Source of the DNA: Ga0077527 sp038144955
GTDB taxonomy: Bacteria; Pseudomonadota; Gammaproteobacteria; Burkholderiales; SG8-41
DNA length: 17,694 nucleotides
NCBI GenBank assembly: GCA_038144955.1
Contig: JAYQOT010000050.1
Span: forward strand, 1 to 17,694
Reading direction: 5' to 3'
In this document: positions 7,417-16,191 of the stretch, one piece after another
Layout of the letters: each line of letters opens with the position of its first letter
How positions within the stretch are numbered: the stretch's first letter is position 1
Translations under genes and position numbers: made by a program
The notes under the pieces: model-generated
Seen by the model: the letters and a program-made list of their open reading frames with translations, nothing else
What the model was told of the DNA's origin: nothing
Databases searched by the model: none

Positions 7417-10400
7417 ATGAGCCATTTTCTCGACCGACTGAACTTCTTCGCCAATCCGAAGGAATCCTTCTCCGGGGGGTTCGGCGTGACCAACGGCGAC
7501 GACCGCACCTGGGAAGACGCCTACCGCAACCGCTGGGCGCACGACAAGATCGTGCGCTCCACCCATGGCGTCAACTGCACGGGCTCTTGCTCGTGGAAGA
7601 TCTATGTCAAGGGCGGCATCGTCACCTGGGAAACCCAGCAGACCGATTATCCGCGCACGCGCTGGGACATGCCCAACCACGAGCCCCGCGGCTGCGCGCG
7701 CGGCGCCAGCTACAGCTGGTATCTCTACAGCGCCAACCGCGTGAAGTATCCGATGGTGCGCGGCAGGCTGCTCAAGCGCTGGCGCAAGGCACGGCAGGAT
7801 CTGGCTCCGGTGCAGGCATGGGCTTCGATTGTCGGGTCGGACGAAGCGCGACGCGATTACCAGAGTGCGCGTGGCATGGGTGGTTTCGTGCGCTCGAGCT
7901 GGGATGAGGTCAACGAAATCATTGCGGCAGCCAATGTTTACACGGTCAAGACGCATGGTCCGGACCGCGTCATCGGGTTTTCGCCGATTCCCGCGATGTC
8001 GATGGTCAGCTATGCCGCGGGCAGCCGTTACCTGTCTCTGATCGGCGGCGTGTGCATGAGCTTTTATGACTGGTATTGCGACCTGCCGCCGTCCAGCCCG
8101 CAGATCTGGGGCGAGCAGACCGACGTGCCCGAATCAGCCGACTGGTACAACAGCAACTACATCATCGCTTGGGGCTCGAACGTGCCGCAGACGCGCACTC
8201 CGGACGCGCACTTTTTTACCGAAGTCCGCTACAAGGGCACCAAGACAGTGGCCGTGACGCCGGATTATTCCGAGGTTGCCAAGCTGTCTGACATCTGGCT
8301 GCACCCCAAGCAGGGCACGGATGCCGCAGTGGCCATGGCCATGGGGCATGTCATTCTCAAGGAATTCTATTTCGACCGCCGCAGCGAATACTTCGACGAC
8401 TACGCCCGGCGCTATACCGACCTGCCGATGCTGGTGACTCTGAAGGAGCAGGTGCTCGCCGGCGGAGAGAAGGTCATGGTGCCGGACCGCTACCTGCGCG
8501 CGTCGGACTTTGCGGACCAGCTCGGACAGACCAACAACCCGGAATGGAAAACCGTTGCGATCGATGCCACGGGCAAGGTGGTGCTGCCCAACGGCGCGAT
8601 CGGCTTTCGCTGGGGTGCTGACGGACGTCCCGACCAGGGCCAGTGGAACCTGGAGGCCCGCGAGGCGCAGCACGGCAGTGACGTCAAGCTCAAGCTGTCC
8701 CTGCTCGAAGATGGCCAGCCGGCGACGGAGACGGCCAAGGTCGGCTTTCCGTATTTCGGCGGCATCGCGCACGAGCATTTCAGCAGCAATGCACAGAGCA
8801 CGGCGAACGGCGACGTGCTGGTGCGCACTGTGCCCGTGCAGCGGATTGCTGTCGGCAAAGGCGGGGAGCAACGCGAGGTCATGGTGGCCACGGTGTTCGA
8901 CCTGCAGGCGGCCAACTACGGCGTGGCGCGCGGGCTGCCGGGCGAGCTTGCAGCCGGCAGTTACGATGACGACACGCCCTATACGCCGGCGTGGCAGGAG
9001 AAGATCACCGGCACGCCGCGCGACCAGGTCATCACCGTCGCACGCCAGTTTGCCGACAATGCCGACCGGACGCACGGCAGGTCGATGGTGATCATCGGCG
9101 CCGCGATGAACCACTGGTACCACAGTGACATGAACTATCGCGGCATCATCAACATGCTGATGATGTGCGGCTGCATCGGTCAGAGTGGGGGCGGCTGGGC
9201 GCACTACGTCGGACAGGAAAAGTTGCGGCCGCAGACCGGGTGGCTGCCACTGGCGTTCGCGCTGGACTGGATGCGTCCGCCGCGCCAGCAGAACAGCACC
9301 AGCTTTTTCTACGCGCATACCGATCAGTGGCGCTACGAAAAACTGGGCATGGATGAAATCCTCTCGCCGCTGGCCGACAAGAAATCTTACGGCGGCAGCA
9401 TGATCGACTACAACGTGCGTGCCGAGCGCATGGGCTGGCTGCCGTCAGCACCTCAGCTGAAGACGAATCCGCTGCAGGTGGTGCGCGAAGCGCAGGCGGC
9501 AGGAGTTGATCCGAAGGATTACGCAGTCAAGGCGCTGAAGAGCGGTTCCCTGAAAATGAGCTGCGAGGATCCGGATCATCCCGACAACTGGCCGCGCAAC
9601 CTGTTCGTGTGGCGCTCCAACCTTCTGGGTTCCAGTGGCAAGGGACACGAGTATTTCCTCAAGCACCTGCTCGGCACCAGCCACGGTGTGCAGGGCAAGG
9701 ACCTGGGTGCGGATGACGCGAAGCCGCAGGAAGTGGTCTGGCACGACAAGGCGCCGGAAGGCAAGCTCGACCTGCTGGTTACGCTGGACTTCCGTATGAG
9801 CACGACCTGCCTGTACTCGGACATCGTGCTGCCCACGGCCACCTGGTACGAGAAAAACGACCTCAACACCAGCGACATGCATCCGTTCATCCACCCGCTG
9901 TCCACCGCGGTGGATCCGGCCTGGCAGTCACGCAGTGACTGGGAAATCTACAAGGGCATTGCGCAGAAGTTCAGCGAGGTCTGCGTCGGCCATCTCGGCG
10001 TCGAGAAGGAACTGGTGCTGACGCCGCTGATGCACGACACGCCCGCGGAGCTCGCGCAGGCGCTGGATGTCAAGGACTGGAAGCGCGGCGAGGTCGACCT
10101 GATTCCGGGCAAGACCGCACCGCAGATGACGGTGGTCGAGCGCGACTATCCCAATGTATACAAACGCTTCACGGCGCTGGGGCCGCTGATGGCCAAGGTC
10201 GGCAACGGCGGCAAGGGCATTGCGTGGAATACCCAGGACGAGGTGCGGCAGATCGGTGAACTCAATGGCCTGACCAGTGCCGAGGGCGTGACCCGCGGCA
10301 TGCCGAAGATCGAGACCGATATCGATGCCTGCGAGGTAATCCTGCAGTTCGCCCCTGAGACCAACGGTCATGTTGCGGTCAAGGCGTGGAGCGCCCTGAG

Positions 10401-11235
10401 CAAGCAGACCGGGCGCGATCACACGCACCTCGCGCTGCATCGGGAGGACGAGAAACTGCGTTTTCGCGACGTCCAGGCGCAGCCGCGCAAGATCATTTCC
10501 TCGCCGACATGGAGCGGCCTCGAGAGCGAGAAGGTCTCGTACAACGCGGGCTACACCAATGTTCACGAGCTGATTCCGTGGCGCACGCTCACGGGGCGCC
10601 AGCAGTTCTACCTGGATCACCCGTGGATGCGCGCTTTTGGCGAGAGCTGCGTCAGCTACCGTCCGCCCGTTGACCTCAAAACCACGGCTGGCATCCACAA
10701 CGTGAGAAGCAATGGCAATCCCGAGATCCTGCTGAACTTCATCACGCCGCACCAGAAGTGGGGTATCCATTCGACATACACCGACAACCTGATGATGCTG
10801 ACGTTGAGCCGCGGCGGACCCTGCATCTGGTTGAGCGAGGATGACGCGGCGAAGGCGGGTATCGTCGACAACGACTGGGTCGAGCTGTTCAACATCAACG
10901 GTGCGATCGCTGCGCGCGCAGTCGTCAGCCAGCGCGTCAATCCGGGCATGGTGATGATGTACCACGCGCAGGAGAAGATCGTGAACACCCCGGGCTCTGA
11001 AATTACCGGGGCGCGCGGCGGCATCCACAACTCGGTGACCCGCGCGGTGCTCAAGCCCACGCACATGATCGGCGGCTACGCGCAGTTGAGCTATGGCTTC
11101 AACTACTACGGAACCATAGGCACCAATCGCGACGAGTTCGTCGTGGTGCGCAAGATGAAGAAGATTGACTGGCTGGATACGCCTGTGGCTGATGAGCTGA
11201 TCCGTCCGGTCCAGGCCCATGGAGAAAACGTATGA
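7417..11235 (+). CDS. narG: Respiratory nitrate reductase alpha subunit NarG
   Basis: The 1272-residue catalytic subunit (E. coli 1247) that reduces nitrate to nitrite on a molybdenum bis-MGD cofactor at the cytoplasmic face of the inner membrane. The FS0 [4Fe-4S] ligands His50, Cys54, Cys58 and Cys93 (HGVNCTGSCSWK, PRGCARGA) and the molybdenum ligand Asp222 (WYCDLPP) fall on the same numbers as in E. coli. The N-terminus is a vestigial Tat-like segment without twin arginines, consistent with a cytoplasmic enzyme. Characteristic blocks WGSNVPQTRTPDAHFF, VAVTPDYSEVAKL and EKIVNTPGSEITGARGG are intact. GAGG lies 6 bases before the ATG, and the stop overlaps the narH start (ATGA). No internal stop, frameshift or missing ligand was seen; the extra 25 residues are spread over loops. 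Confidence 0.98.
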   Translation: MSHFLDRLNFFANPKESFSGGFGVTNGDDRTWEDAYRNRWAHDKIVRSTHGVNCTGSCSWKIYVKGGIVTWETQQTDYPRTRWDMPNHEPRGCARGASYSWYLYSANRVKYPMVRGRLLKRWRKARQDLAPVQAWASIVGSDEARRDYQSARGMGGFVRSSWDEVNEIIAAANVYTVKTHGPDRVIGFSPIPAMSMVSYAAGSRYLSLIGGVCMSFYDWYCDLPPSSPQIWGEQTDVPESADWYNSNYIIAWGSNVPQTRTPDAHFFTEVRYKGTKTVAVTPDYSEVAKLSDIWLHPKQGTDAAVAMAMGHVILKEFYFDRRSEYFDDYARRYTDLPMLVTLKEQVLAGGEKVMVPDRYLRASDFADQLGQTNNPEWKTVAIDATGKVVLPNGAIGFRWGADGRPDQGQWNLEAREAQHGSDVKLKLSLLEDGQPATETAKVGFPYFGGIAHEHFSSNAQSTANGDVLVRTVPVQRIAVGKGGEQREVMVATVFDLQAANYGVARGLPGELAAGSYDDDTPYTPAWQEKITGTPRDQVITVARQFADNADRTHGRSMVIIGAAMNHWYHSDMNYRGIINMLMMCGCIGQSGGGWAHYVGQEKLRPQTGWLPLAFALDWMRPPRQQNSTSFFYAHTDQWRYEKLGMDEILSPLADKKSYGGSMIDYNVRAERMGWLPSAPQLKTNPLQVVREAQAAGVDPKDYAVKALKSGSLKMSCEDPDHPDNWPRNLFVWRSNLLGSSGKGHEYFLKHLLGTSHGVQGKDLGADDAKPQEVVWHDKAPEGKLDLLVTLDFRMSTTCLYSDIVLPTATWYEKNDLNTSDMHPFIHPLSTAVDPAWQSRSDWEIYKGIAQKFSEVCVGHLGVEKELVLTPLMHDTPAELAQALDVKDWKRGEVDLIPGKTAPQMTVVERDYPNVYKRFTALGPLMAKVGNGGKGIAWNTQDEVRQIGELNGLTSAEGVTRGMPKIETDIDACEVILQFAPETNGHVAVKAWSALSKQTGRDHTHLALHREDEKLRFRDVQAQPRKIISSPTWSGLESEKVSYNAGYTNVHELIPWRTLTGRQQFYLDHPWMRAFGESCVSYRPPVDLKTTAGIHNVRSNGNPEILLNFITPHQKWGIHSTYTDNLMMLTLSRGGPCIWLSEDDAAKAGIVDNDWVELFNINGAIAARAVVSQRVNPGMVMMYHAQEKIVNTPGSEITGARGGIHNSVTRAVLKPTHMIGGYAQLSYGFNYYGTIGTNRDEFVVVRKMKKIDWLDTPVADELIRPVQAHGENV

Positions 11236-12755
11236 AAATCCGCGCTCAAATCGGAATGGTGCTGAACCTCGACAAGTGCATCGGCTGTCATACCTGTTCA
11301 GTGACCTGCAAGAATGTCTGGACCAGCCGCCCCGGAATGGAGTATGCGTGGTTCAACAACGTCGAAACCAAGCCCGGCATCGGTTATCCCAAGGAATGGG
11401 AAAACCAGGACCGGTGGAACGGCGGATGGGTGCGCGAGGACGACGGTTCCATACGGCCCCGCCAGGGTGCGAAGTGGCAGCTGTTGATGAAGATCTTCGC
11501 CAATCCGAACCTGCCGCAGATCGACGACTATTACGAACCGTTCACGTTCGACTACGCCCATCTGCAGAATGCGCCGGAGATGCGCGCGACGCCGACTGCC
11601 CGGCCGCGCAGTCTGATCACGGGCAGGCAGATGGACAAGATCGAATGGGGCCCGAACTGGGAAGAAATCCTCGGCGGCGAGTTCAGCAAGCGCTCGAAGG
11701 ACCGCAACTTCGACGACATCCAGCGGGACATCTACGGCCAGTTCGAAAACACGTTCATGATGTACCTGCCGCGGCTGTGCGAGCACTGCCTCAATCCGGC
11801 CTGCGTCGCGAGCTGCCCCTCGGGCTCGATCTACAAGCGCGAGGAAGACGGCATCGTGCTTATCGACCAGGACAAGTGCCGCGGCTGGCGCATGTGCGTC
11901 AGTGGCTGCCCGTACAAGAAGATCTACTACAACTGGAAGAGCGGCAAGGCCGAGAAGTGCATCTTCTGCTATCCGCGCGTCGAGGCGGGGCAGCCTACCG
12001 TGTGTTCGGAAACCTGTGTCGGCCGCATCCGCTACCTCGGGGTGCTGCTCTATGACGCCGACCGCATCGAAGAGGCCGCCAGCGCCGCGCATGATCGCGA
12101 CCTGTATCACTCGCAGCTCGACATTTTCCTCGATCCGAACGACCCGCAGGTGATCGCGCAGGCGGCGAAAGACGGCATACCGGACCAGTGGATGGCGGCT
12201 GCGCGCAACAGTCCGGTGTACAAGATGGCAGTGAAATGGAAGGTTGCGCTGCCGCTGCACCCGGAATACCGCACACTGCCCATGGTCTGGTATGTACCGC
12301 CGCTGTCACCGATCAGTGCTGCTGCCAATGCAGGGCATGTCGGTGCCAACGGCGAAATCCCCGACGTCAATCAGCTGCGCATCCCCGTCAAGTACCTGGC
12401 CAATCTGCTTACTGCGGGCGACACGCTACCCGTGGTGCGGGCGCTGGAACGCATGCTGGCCATGCGTGCCTACCAGCGCGACAAGCATGTCGACAAGCGC
12501 GTCAACACCGGCGTGCTCGAGCAGGTCGGCATTACCCAGGACGAGGTCGAGGAGATGTACCGCATCATGGCCATCGCGAACTACGAGGATCGCTTCGTGA
12601 TCCCGAGCACTCACCGCGAGTACGCGGAGAATACTTTCAACGTGCGCGGCGGCTGCGGATTTTCGTTCGGCAACGGCTGCTCCGAGGGCGTCAGCGAGAC
12701 CAGCCTGTTCGGCAGCGAGAAGAAACGCACCATTCCCATCAAGCTGGAGGTGTGA
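11232..12755 (+). CDS. narH: Respiratory nitrate reductase beta subunit NarH
   Basis: The 507-residue iron-sulfur electron-transfer subunit (E. coli 512) that passes electrons from NarI heme to NarG. Four cysteine groups are complete: C16/C19/C22 with C26 (CIGCHTCSVTC); C183/C186/C191 with C195; C216/C222/C226 with Trp219 in place of a fourth cysteine (CRGWRMCVSGC), the hallmark that makes this centre [3Fe-4S]; and C243/C246/C258 with C262. Each number is the E. coli position or one less. The conserved C-terminal tail (NVRGGCGFSFGNGC) is present. ATG overlaps the narG stop and GGAGA lies about 6 bases upstream. narJ begins 2 bases after the stop. Confidence 0.98.
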   Translation: MKIRAQIGMVLNLDKCIGCHTCSVTCKNVWTSRPGMEYAWFNNVETKPGIGYPKEWENQDRWNGGWVREDDGSIRPRQGAKWQLLMKIFANPNLPQIDDYYEPFTFDYAHLQNAPEMRATPTARPRSLITGRQMDKIEWGPNWEEILGGEFSKRSKDRNFDDIQRDIYGQFENTFMMYLPRLCEHCLNPACVASCPSGSIYKREEDGIVLIDQDKCRGWRMCVSGCPYKKIYYNWKSGKAEKCIFCYPRVEAGQPTVCSETCVGRIRYLGVLLYDADRIEEAASAAHDRDLYHSQLDIFLDPNDPQVIAQAAKDGIPDQWMAAARNSPVYKMAVKWKVALPLHPEYRTLPMVWYVPPLSPISAAANAGHVGANGEIPDVNQLRIPVKYLANLLTAGDTLPVVRALERMLAMRAYQRDKHVDKRVNTGVLEQVGITQDEVEEMYRIMAIANYEDRFVIPSTHREYAENTFNVRGGCGFSFGNGCSEGVSETSLFGSEKKRTIPIKLEV

Positions 12756-12757
12756 GC

Positions 12758-13450
12758 ATGCGCGGAATTTCAAAGCACAAACCAGCCTCCGGCACCCTGC
12801 GCGTGCTGGCGGCGCTACTGGGTTATCCCGATGCAGCGATGCGCGCCTATCTGCCGGAAATGCGTGGAATCCTGGGCAGTGAAAGCGCCTGTAACCCTGC
12901 GCGGCAGCAAGAACTCGTTTCCCTGATTGACGTGCTGGTCGAGAGCGCTCCACTGGAAGCGGAGGCCGCCTACGTGCAGCTGTTTGACCGCGGACGCGCC
13001 ACTTCATTGCATTTGTTCGAGCACGTCCACGGAGATTCGCGCGATCGCGGCCCGGCGATGATCGATCTTGCGCAAACCTACGAGAAGGCCGGCCTCTATC
13101 TGGCTCCAGGGGAACTGCCGGATTATCTGCCGGTGGTGCTGGAGTTCGCTTCCACGCAGCCGCCGCGCGAGGCACGCGCCTTCCTCGGTGAAATGACTCA
13201 TATAATCGGTGCGTTGTTCACGGCACTGCAGCAGCGGGGCAGCGCGTACGCCAGTGTGCTCGGCGCCTTGCTGGAACTTGCTGGCGAGAAAGCGCAACCG
13301 GTAAAAATTGCCGCCGAGCAGCCGCTCGACGACAGCTGGGCCGAACCCCCTGCGTTCGGCGGGTGCTCGATCAAGGGACAGGCGAAGCCCGGCGAGGCCC
13401 AACCCATACACTTCGTCCGCAAAAACGCGACCACAGGAGCGGCCCTATGA
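12758..13450 (+). CDS. narJ: Nitrate reductase molybdenum-cofactor assembly chaperone NarJ
   Basis: A 230-residue all-helical cytoplasmic chaperone of the TorD/DmsD/NarJ family (E. coli NarJ 236). It binds apo-NarG during cofactor insertion and is not part of the final enzyme. The family motif SLHLFEHVHGDSRDRG (about residues 84-99) is near-identical to E. coli, and LAALLGYPD near the N-terminus is also typical. The same frame stays open far upstream inside narH, but ATG 12758 has GGAGG 7 bases before it and gives the expected length. The stop overlaps the narI start (ATGA). The C-terminal third is divergent, as usual in this family. Confidence 0.96.
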   Translation: MRGISKHKPASGTLRVLAALLGYPDAAMRAYLPEMRGILGSESACNPARQQELVSLIDVLVESAPLEAEAAYVQLFDRGRATSLHLFEHVHGDSRDRGPAMIDLAQTYEKAGLYLAPGELPDYLPVVLEFASTQPPREARAFLGEMTHIIGALFTALQQRGSAYASVLGALLELAGEKAQPVKIAAEQPLDDSWAEPPAFGGCSIKGQAKPGEAQPIHFVRKNATTGAAL

Positions 13451-14181
13451 CTGCCTTCGAAACCTATCTGCACACTTTCCTGTTCAGCGCCTATCCATAC
13501 ATCTGCATGGTGGTATTTCTGATGGGCAGCCTCGCGCGCTACGACCGCGACCAATACACCTGGAAAAGCGACTCGTCGCAGTTGCTGCGCACGGGAGTGC
13601 TGCGTTGGGGCAGCAACCTGTTCCACGTCGGTATCCTGTTCCTGTTCTTCGGACACTTCATAGGACTGCTGACGCCGCACTGGGTTTATGAGTCCTTCAT
13701 AAGCCCCGCCAACAAGCAACTGGTTGCGATCGTTGCGGGGGGCGTTGCAGGATTCATCTGTTTCATCGGCCTCAGTCTGCTGATCTACCGCCGCATGTTC
13801 GATCCGCGCATCCGCCTGACCAGTCATCGCACCGACCTCGCGATCCTGATCATCCTGTGGGTGCAGCTGGTGCTGGGGCTGATCACACTGCCGTATTCGC
13901 TGTCGCATGCGGACGGCAGCGTCATGCTGGTGCTGTCCGACTGGGCACAGCGCGTGTTCACCTTCCGCGTCGGTGATGCAGCGGGGCTGATTCCGCTGGC
14001 CTGGCCGTACAAAGTCCACCTTGTGCTCGGCATGACCATATTCCTGCTCTTCCCGTTCAGCCGGCTGGTCCATGTGTGGAGTGGATTCGCCACCGTGGCC
14101 TACCTGTTCCGGTCGCGGCAGGTGGTGCGCAGCCGCCGGCTCAACCTGCCTGCCGGACATGACCAGCCGGGGAGGGTTTGA
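13447..14181 (+). CDS. narI: Respiratory nitrate reductase gamma subunit NarI (diheme cytochrome b)
   Basis: A 244-residue membrane subunit with five predicted helices that oxidises quinol and carries two hemes b. The heme ligands His60, His70, His191 and His209 sit at the E. coli positions (56, 66, 187, 205) plus four: His70/His191 are inferred for the distal heme and His60/His209 for the proximal heme. Family text HVGILFLFFGHFIGLLTPH and FPFSRLVHVWSG is present. The start is ATG overlapping the narJ stop, with AGGAG 7 bases upstream. The frame is open farther upstream inside narJ, but that extension has no NarI character. It is slightly longer than E. coli NarI (225) at the arginine-rich C-terminus. 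The next gene starts 2 bases after the stop. Confidence 0.97.
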   Translation: MTAFETYLHTFLFSAYPYICMVVFLMGSLARYDRDQYTWKSDSSQLLRTGVLRWGSNLFHVGILFLFFGHFIGLLTPHWVYESFISPANKQLVAIVAGGVAGFICFIGLSLLIYRRMFDPRIRLTSHRTDLAILIILWVQLVLGLITLPYSLSHADGSVMLVLSDWAQRVFTFRVGDAAGLIPLAWPYKVHLVLGMTIFLLFPFSRLVHVWSGFATVAYLFRSRQVVRSRRLNLPAGHDQPGRV

Positions 14182-14183
14182 GC

Positions 14184-14987
14184 ATGCTTACGGAAATCGC
14201 CCGCAAGGCACCGGGCATGGCCGCTGACGTGGCCAGCGTCAATGGTGTAGCACTGCATGCGCCTGGAGTAACGCTTGCCGGGGAGGAGTTGCGCCAGCGT
14301 GCCTGCACTGAACTGCTGCGCCAGGCTGCCCAAGCCGAAGGATTGCTGGCCAAGGACGATTGCGCGGCAACCGATGGTGCGATCAGTGCGGCGGCATCCG
14401 TGGCAATCGAAGCACTGCTGGAAAAGACGCTGGCCTTGCCTGAGCCGACGGTGGAGGACTGCCGGCGCCATTTCGATGCCCATGCTGCCGGTTACCGCAG
14501 CGGCGAGCGTGTCCGTGTGCGGCATATCCTGTTCGCGGTTACGCCGGGTGTCGACGTTACGTTGTTGCGCAAGCGTGCGGAGGTCGCGTTGCTCGACGTA
14601 CGTTGCCACGACGGCAAGTCGAATGGCGTGTTTGCCAACGCAGCACGGGAGCTGTCCAATTGCCCCAGCGCGGCGCAGGGCGGTGATCTCGGGTGGCTGG
14701 CCACTGCCGACTGCGCCCCCGAATTTGCGCGCGAACTGTTCGGACATGCCGAGGTTGGGGTGCTGCCGCGACTGGTGCACAGCCGCTTCGGCTTCCACGT
14801 GGTCGAAGTGCTGGAACGCGATCCCGGCAGCCTGCAGGATTTTGAATCGGTGCGCGGAGCGGTGGCCAACACGCTGCGTCAGCAGGTCTATGTCACGGCG
14901 GTACGCCAGTACCTGCAACTGCTGGCCGGACGGGCCGTGGTGGAGGGCGTGGATCTCGATGCGGCTGATACGCCGCTGGTGCAGTAA
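14184..14987 (+). CDS. Cytoplasmic parvulin-type peptidyl-prolyl isomerase of the nar operon (NifM/PpiC-like)
   Basis: A 267-residue protein with an N-terminal helical region (about 1-100) and a parvulin (rotamase) domain at about 110-220, recognised by VRHILFAV, then GGDLGWL and SRFGFHVVEVLER. There is no signal peptide or membrane helix, unlike periplasmic PpiC/SurA relatives, so it should act in the cytoplasm where NarG and NarH mature. A PpiC-type gene also follows narI in Pseudomonas aeruginosa, which supports a conserved accessory role in nitrate reductase folding or maturation; that role is inference. Six cysteines are spread along the chain. A TTG at 14178 is in frame, but GGAGGG (14171-14176) is better spaced (7 bases) for ATG 14184. 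It lies 2 bases after narI and is probably the last gene of the operon. Confidence 0.88.
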   Translation: MLTEIARKAPGMAADVASVNGVALHAPGVTLAGEELRQRACTELLRQAAQAEGLLAKDDCAATDGAISAAASVAIEALLEKTLALPEPTVEDCRRHFDAHAAGYRSGERVRVRHILFAVTPGVDVTLLRKRAEVALLDVRCHDGKSNGVFANAARELSNCPSAAQGGDLGWLATADCAPEFARELFGHAEVGVLPRLVHSRFGFHVVEVLERDPGSLQDFESVRGAVANTLRQQVYVTAVRQYLQLLAGRAVVEGVDLDAADTPLVQ

Positions 14988-15046
14988 TCACACCGGGCAA
15001 TACACGGGAAAAATTCCGGGGAAATCGGTAGTGGTAAGCTGAGGTC

Positions 15047-15709
15047 ATGCCTGACGAAATCGTCAACCGGTTGCGGCGTTTCCAGACCCGCTACTTTCCG
15101 CGGCTGCGCAGCCAGTTCCGCAACCTCGTCGAGCAAGGTCAGCATCCCACGGTGCTGTTCATCGGCTGTTCCGATTCCAGGGTGCTGCCCTACTTGATCA
15201 TGGACAGCGGACCGGGCGAGCTCTTCATCGTGCGCAATGTCGGCAATTTCGTGCCGCCGTACGATGCTTCACAGGGCTATCACGGTACTGCGGCAGCGGT
15301 GGAATTCGCTGTGCTCAACCTGGGTGTGAGCGAAATCATCGTCTGCGGGCACAGTCATTGTGGCGCAGTAAGGGCGATGTATACCGATGCACCTGCCGAG
15401 GCACGGCACATGGCGAAGTGGCTGGAGCTCGGCCGCGATGCGGTATTGCCGGTGACCCTTTCAGAAGAGGCGTTGCGGCGCACCGAACAGCGTTCGGTGG
15501 CGTTACAACTCGAGCGGCTCATGGAATATCCCATGGTGCGCAGCCGTCTGGAGCAGGGGCGTTTGTACCTGCGCGGCTGGCATTACCTGATCGAGGAAGG
15601 CAAGGTGCTGGTGCTGGACGTCGAGAGCGGTCAATTCGAGTCTTTCGATGCGGCGTTGCAGGCTGTGCGGGACAAGGATCCGCTGTCCGGGATCAACCTG
15701 CTGCCCTAG
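15047..15709 (+). CDS. Beta-class carbonic anhydrase
   Basis: A 220-residue zinc enzyme interconverting CO2 and bicarbonate. Zinc ligands are Cys41, His102 and Cys105, with the Asp43-Arg45 catalytic dyad (CSDSR, 41-45) and the signature GHSHCGA (101-107). The family block VRNVGNFVPPY is also present. No signal peptide is visible, so it is cytoplasmic. The ATG has GAGG only 2 bases upstream, a cramped site, but no better start is visible and the length fits. It lies 59 bases after the prolyl isomerase gene in the same direction, so it may be read through from the nar operon or have its own promoter; nothing clear is seen in the gap. It could supply bicarbonate for biosynthesis or carbon fixation. 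Which of the can/cynT names applies cannot be decided. Confidence 0.95.
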   Translation: MPDEIVNRLRRFQTRYFPRLRSQFRNLVEQGQHPTVLFIGCSDSRVLPYLIMDSGPGELFIVRNVGNFVPPYDASQGYHGTAAAVEFAVLNLGVSEIIVCGHSHCGAVRAMYTDAPAEARHMAKWLELGRDAVLPVTLSEEALRRTEQRSVALQLERLMEYPMVRSRLEQGRLYLRGWHYLIEEGKVLVLDVESGQFESFDAALQAVRDKDPLSGINLLP

Positions 15710-15764
15710 CGCAGGGTAACAGCAAGACGGAGCGGGAAATCGACTACGCGCTGAGCTGGTTCAC

Positions 15765-16124
15765 GTGTCCTGCGCAGCCATCAGTTACGCGCTTTTTTTC
15801 GTGCGCGGCTTCTGGATGATGCGCGAATCACCGCTGCTAGGTGCGAGATGGGTCAGGGTGTTGCCGCATGTCGTTGACACCGTGCTGCTGGCCAGCGCCC
15901 TTTCCATGGCTTTCATGCTGCGCCAGTATCCCTTCGTCGCCGGTTGGCTGACCGCCAAGGTACTGGCGCTGTGTGCCTACATCGTGCTGGGCGTGATCGC
16001 CCTGCGGCGTGGGAGAACGCGCGCCACCAGAATTGCTGCATGGCTTGCCGCCCAAGGCGTATTTGCCTACATAGTGGCGGTAGCGTTGACTCGCAGTGCG
16101 TTTCCGGGCGTGGCTGCAGGATAA
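15765..16124 (+). CDS. SirB-family integral membrane protein, start uncertain or damaged
   Basis: About 119 residues with four hydrophobic helices (roughly 4-20, 31-50, 60-80, 90-109). The text ISYALFFVRGFWMM and ARWVRVLPHVVDTVLLASALSMA is characteristic of the SirB family (named after a Salmonella invasion-gene regulator; biochemical role unknown). The earliest normal start in frame is GTG 15765, which has no Shine-Dalgarno site. Immediately upstream the same frame reads ELVH, which looks like the missing start of helix 1, but it contains no ATG, GTG or TTG before a stop at 15717. A GGAG at 15729-15732 is correctly spaced for codon ATC at 15739, in another frame, which reads IDYAL. A mutated start plus a one-base loss, or a sequencing error, is possible. 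The family call is solid; an intact gene is not certain. Confidence 0.7.
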   Translation: MSCAAISYALFFVRGFWMMRESPLLGARWVRVLPHVVDTVLLASALSMAFMLRQYPFVAGWLTAKVLALCAYIVLGVIALRRGRTRATRIAAWLAAQGVFAYIVAVALTRSAFPGVAAG

Positions 16125-16191
16125 ACAGGATAAGGCATAACGACTTACACCTTTGATGGTGTTGGGTGCGGTGATGCCAGCTTAATGCCAG

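Noticed and set aside
8134..9318. 394-codon open frame on the - strand opposite narG
   Set aside because: The protein text is a compositional mirror of narG codons with no motif; no ribosome binding site or promoter is evident.
9928..11220. 430-codon open frame on the - strand opposite the 3' part of narG
   Set aside because: Same reason: an antisense shadow of a highly conserved gene, with no domain recognised despite its length.
11298..12260. 320-codon open frame on the - strand opposite narH
   Set aside because: Antisense shadow; narH on the other strand has complete cysteine motifs and E. coli-like length.
12188..12757. N-terminal extension of narJ into narH
   Set aside because: The frame is open but the text is the shifted reading of narH; ATG 12758 has a good GGAGG site and gives normal NarJ length.
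13363..13446. N-terminal extension of narI into narJ
   Set aside because: The added 28 residues are the shifted reading of the narJ end; ATG 13447 has AGGAG at the right distance and places the heme histidines as in E. coli plus four.
15003..15020. GGAA-AAA-TTCC inverted repeat before the carbonic anhydrase gene
   Set aside because: The 4-base arms around an A-run are easily expected by chance; no promoter elements line up with it.
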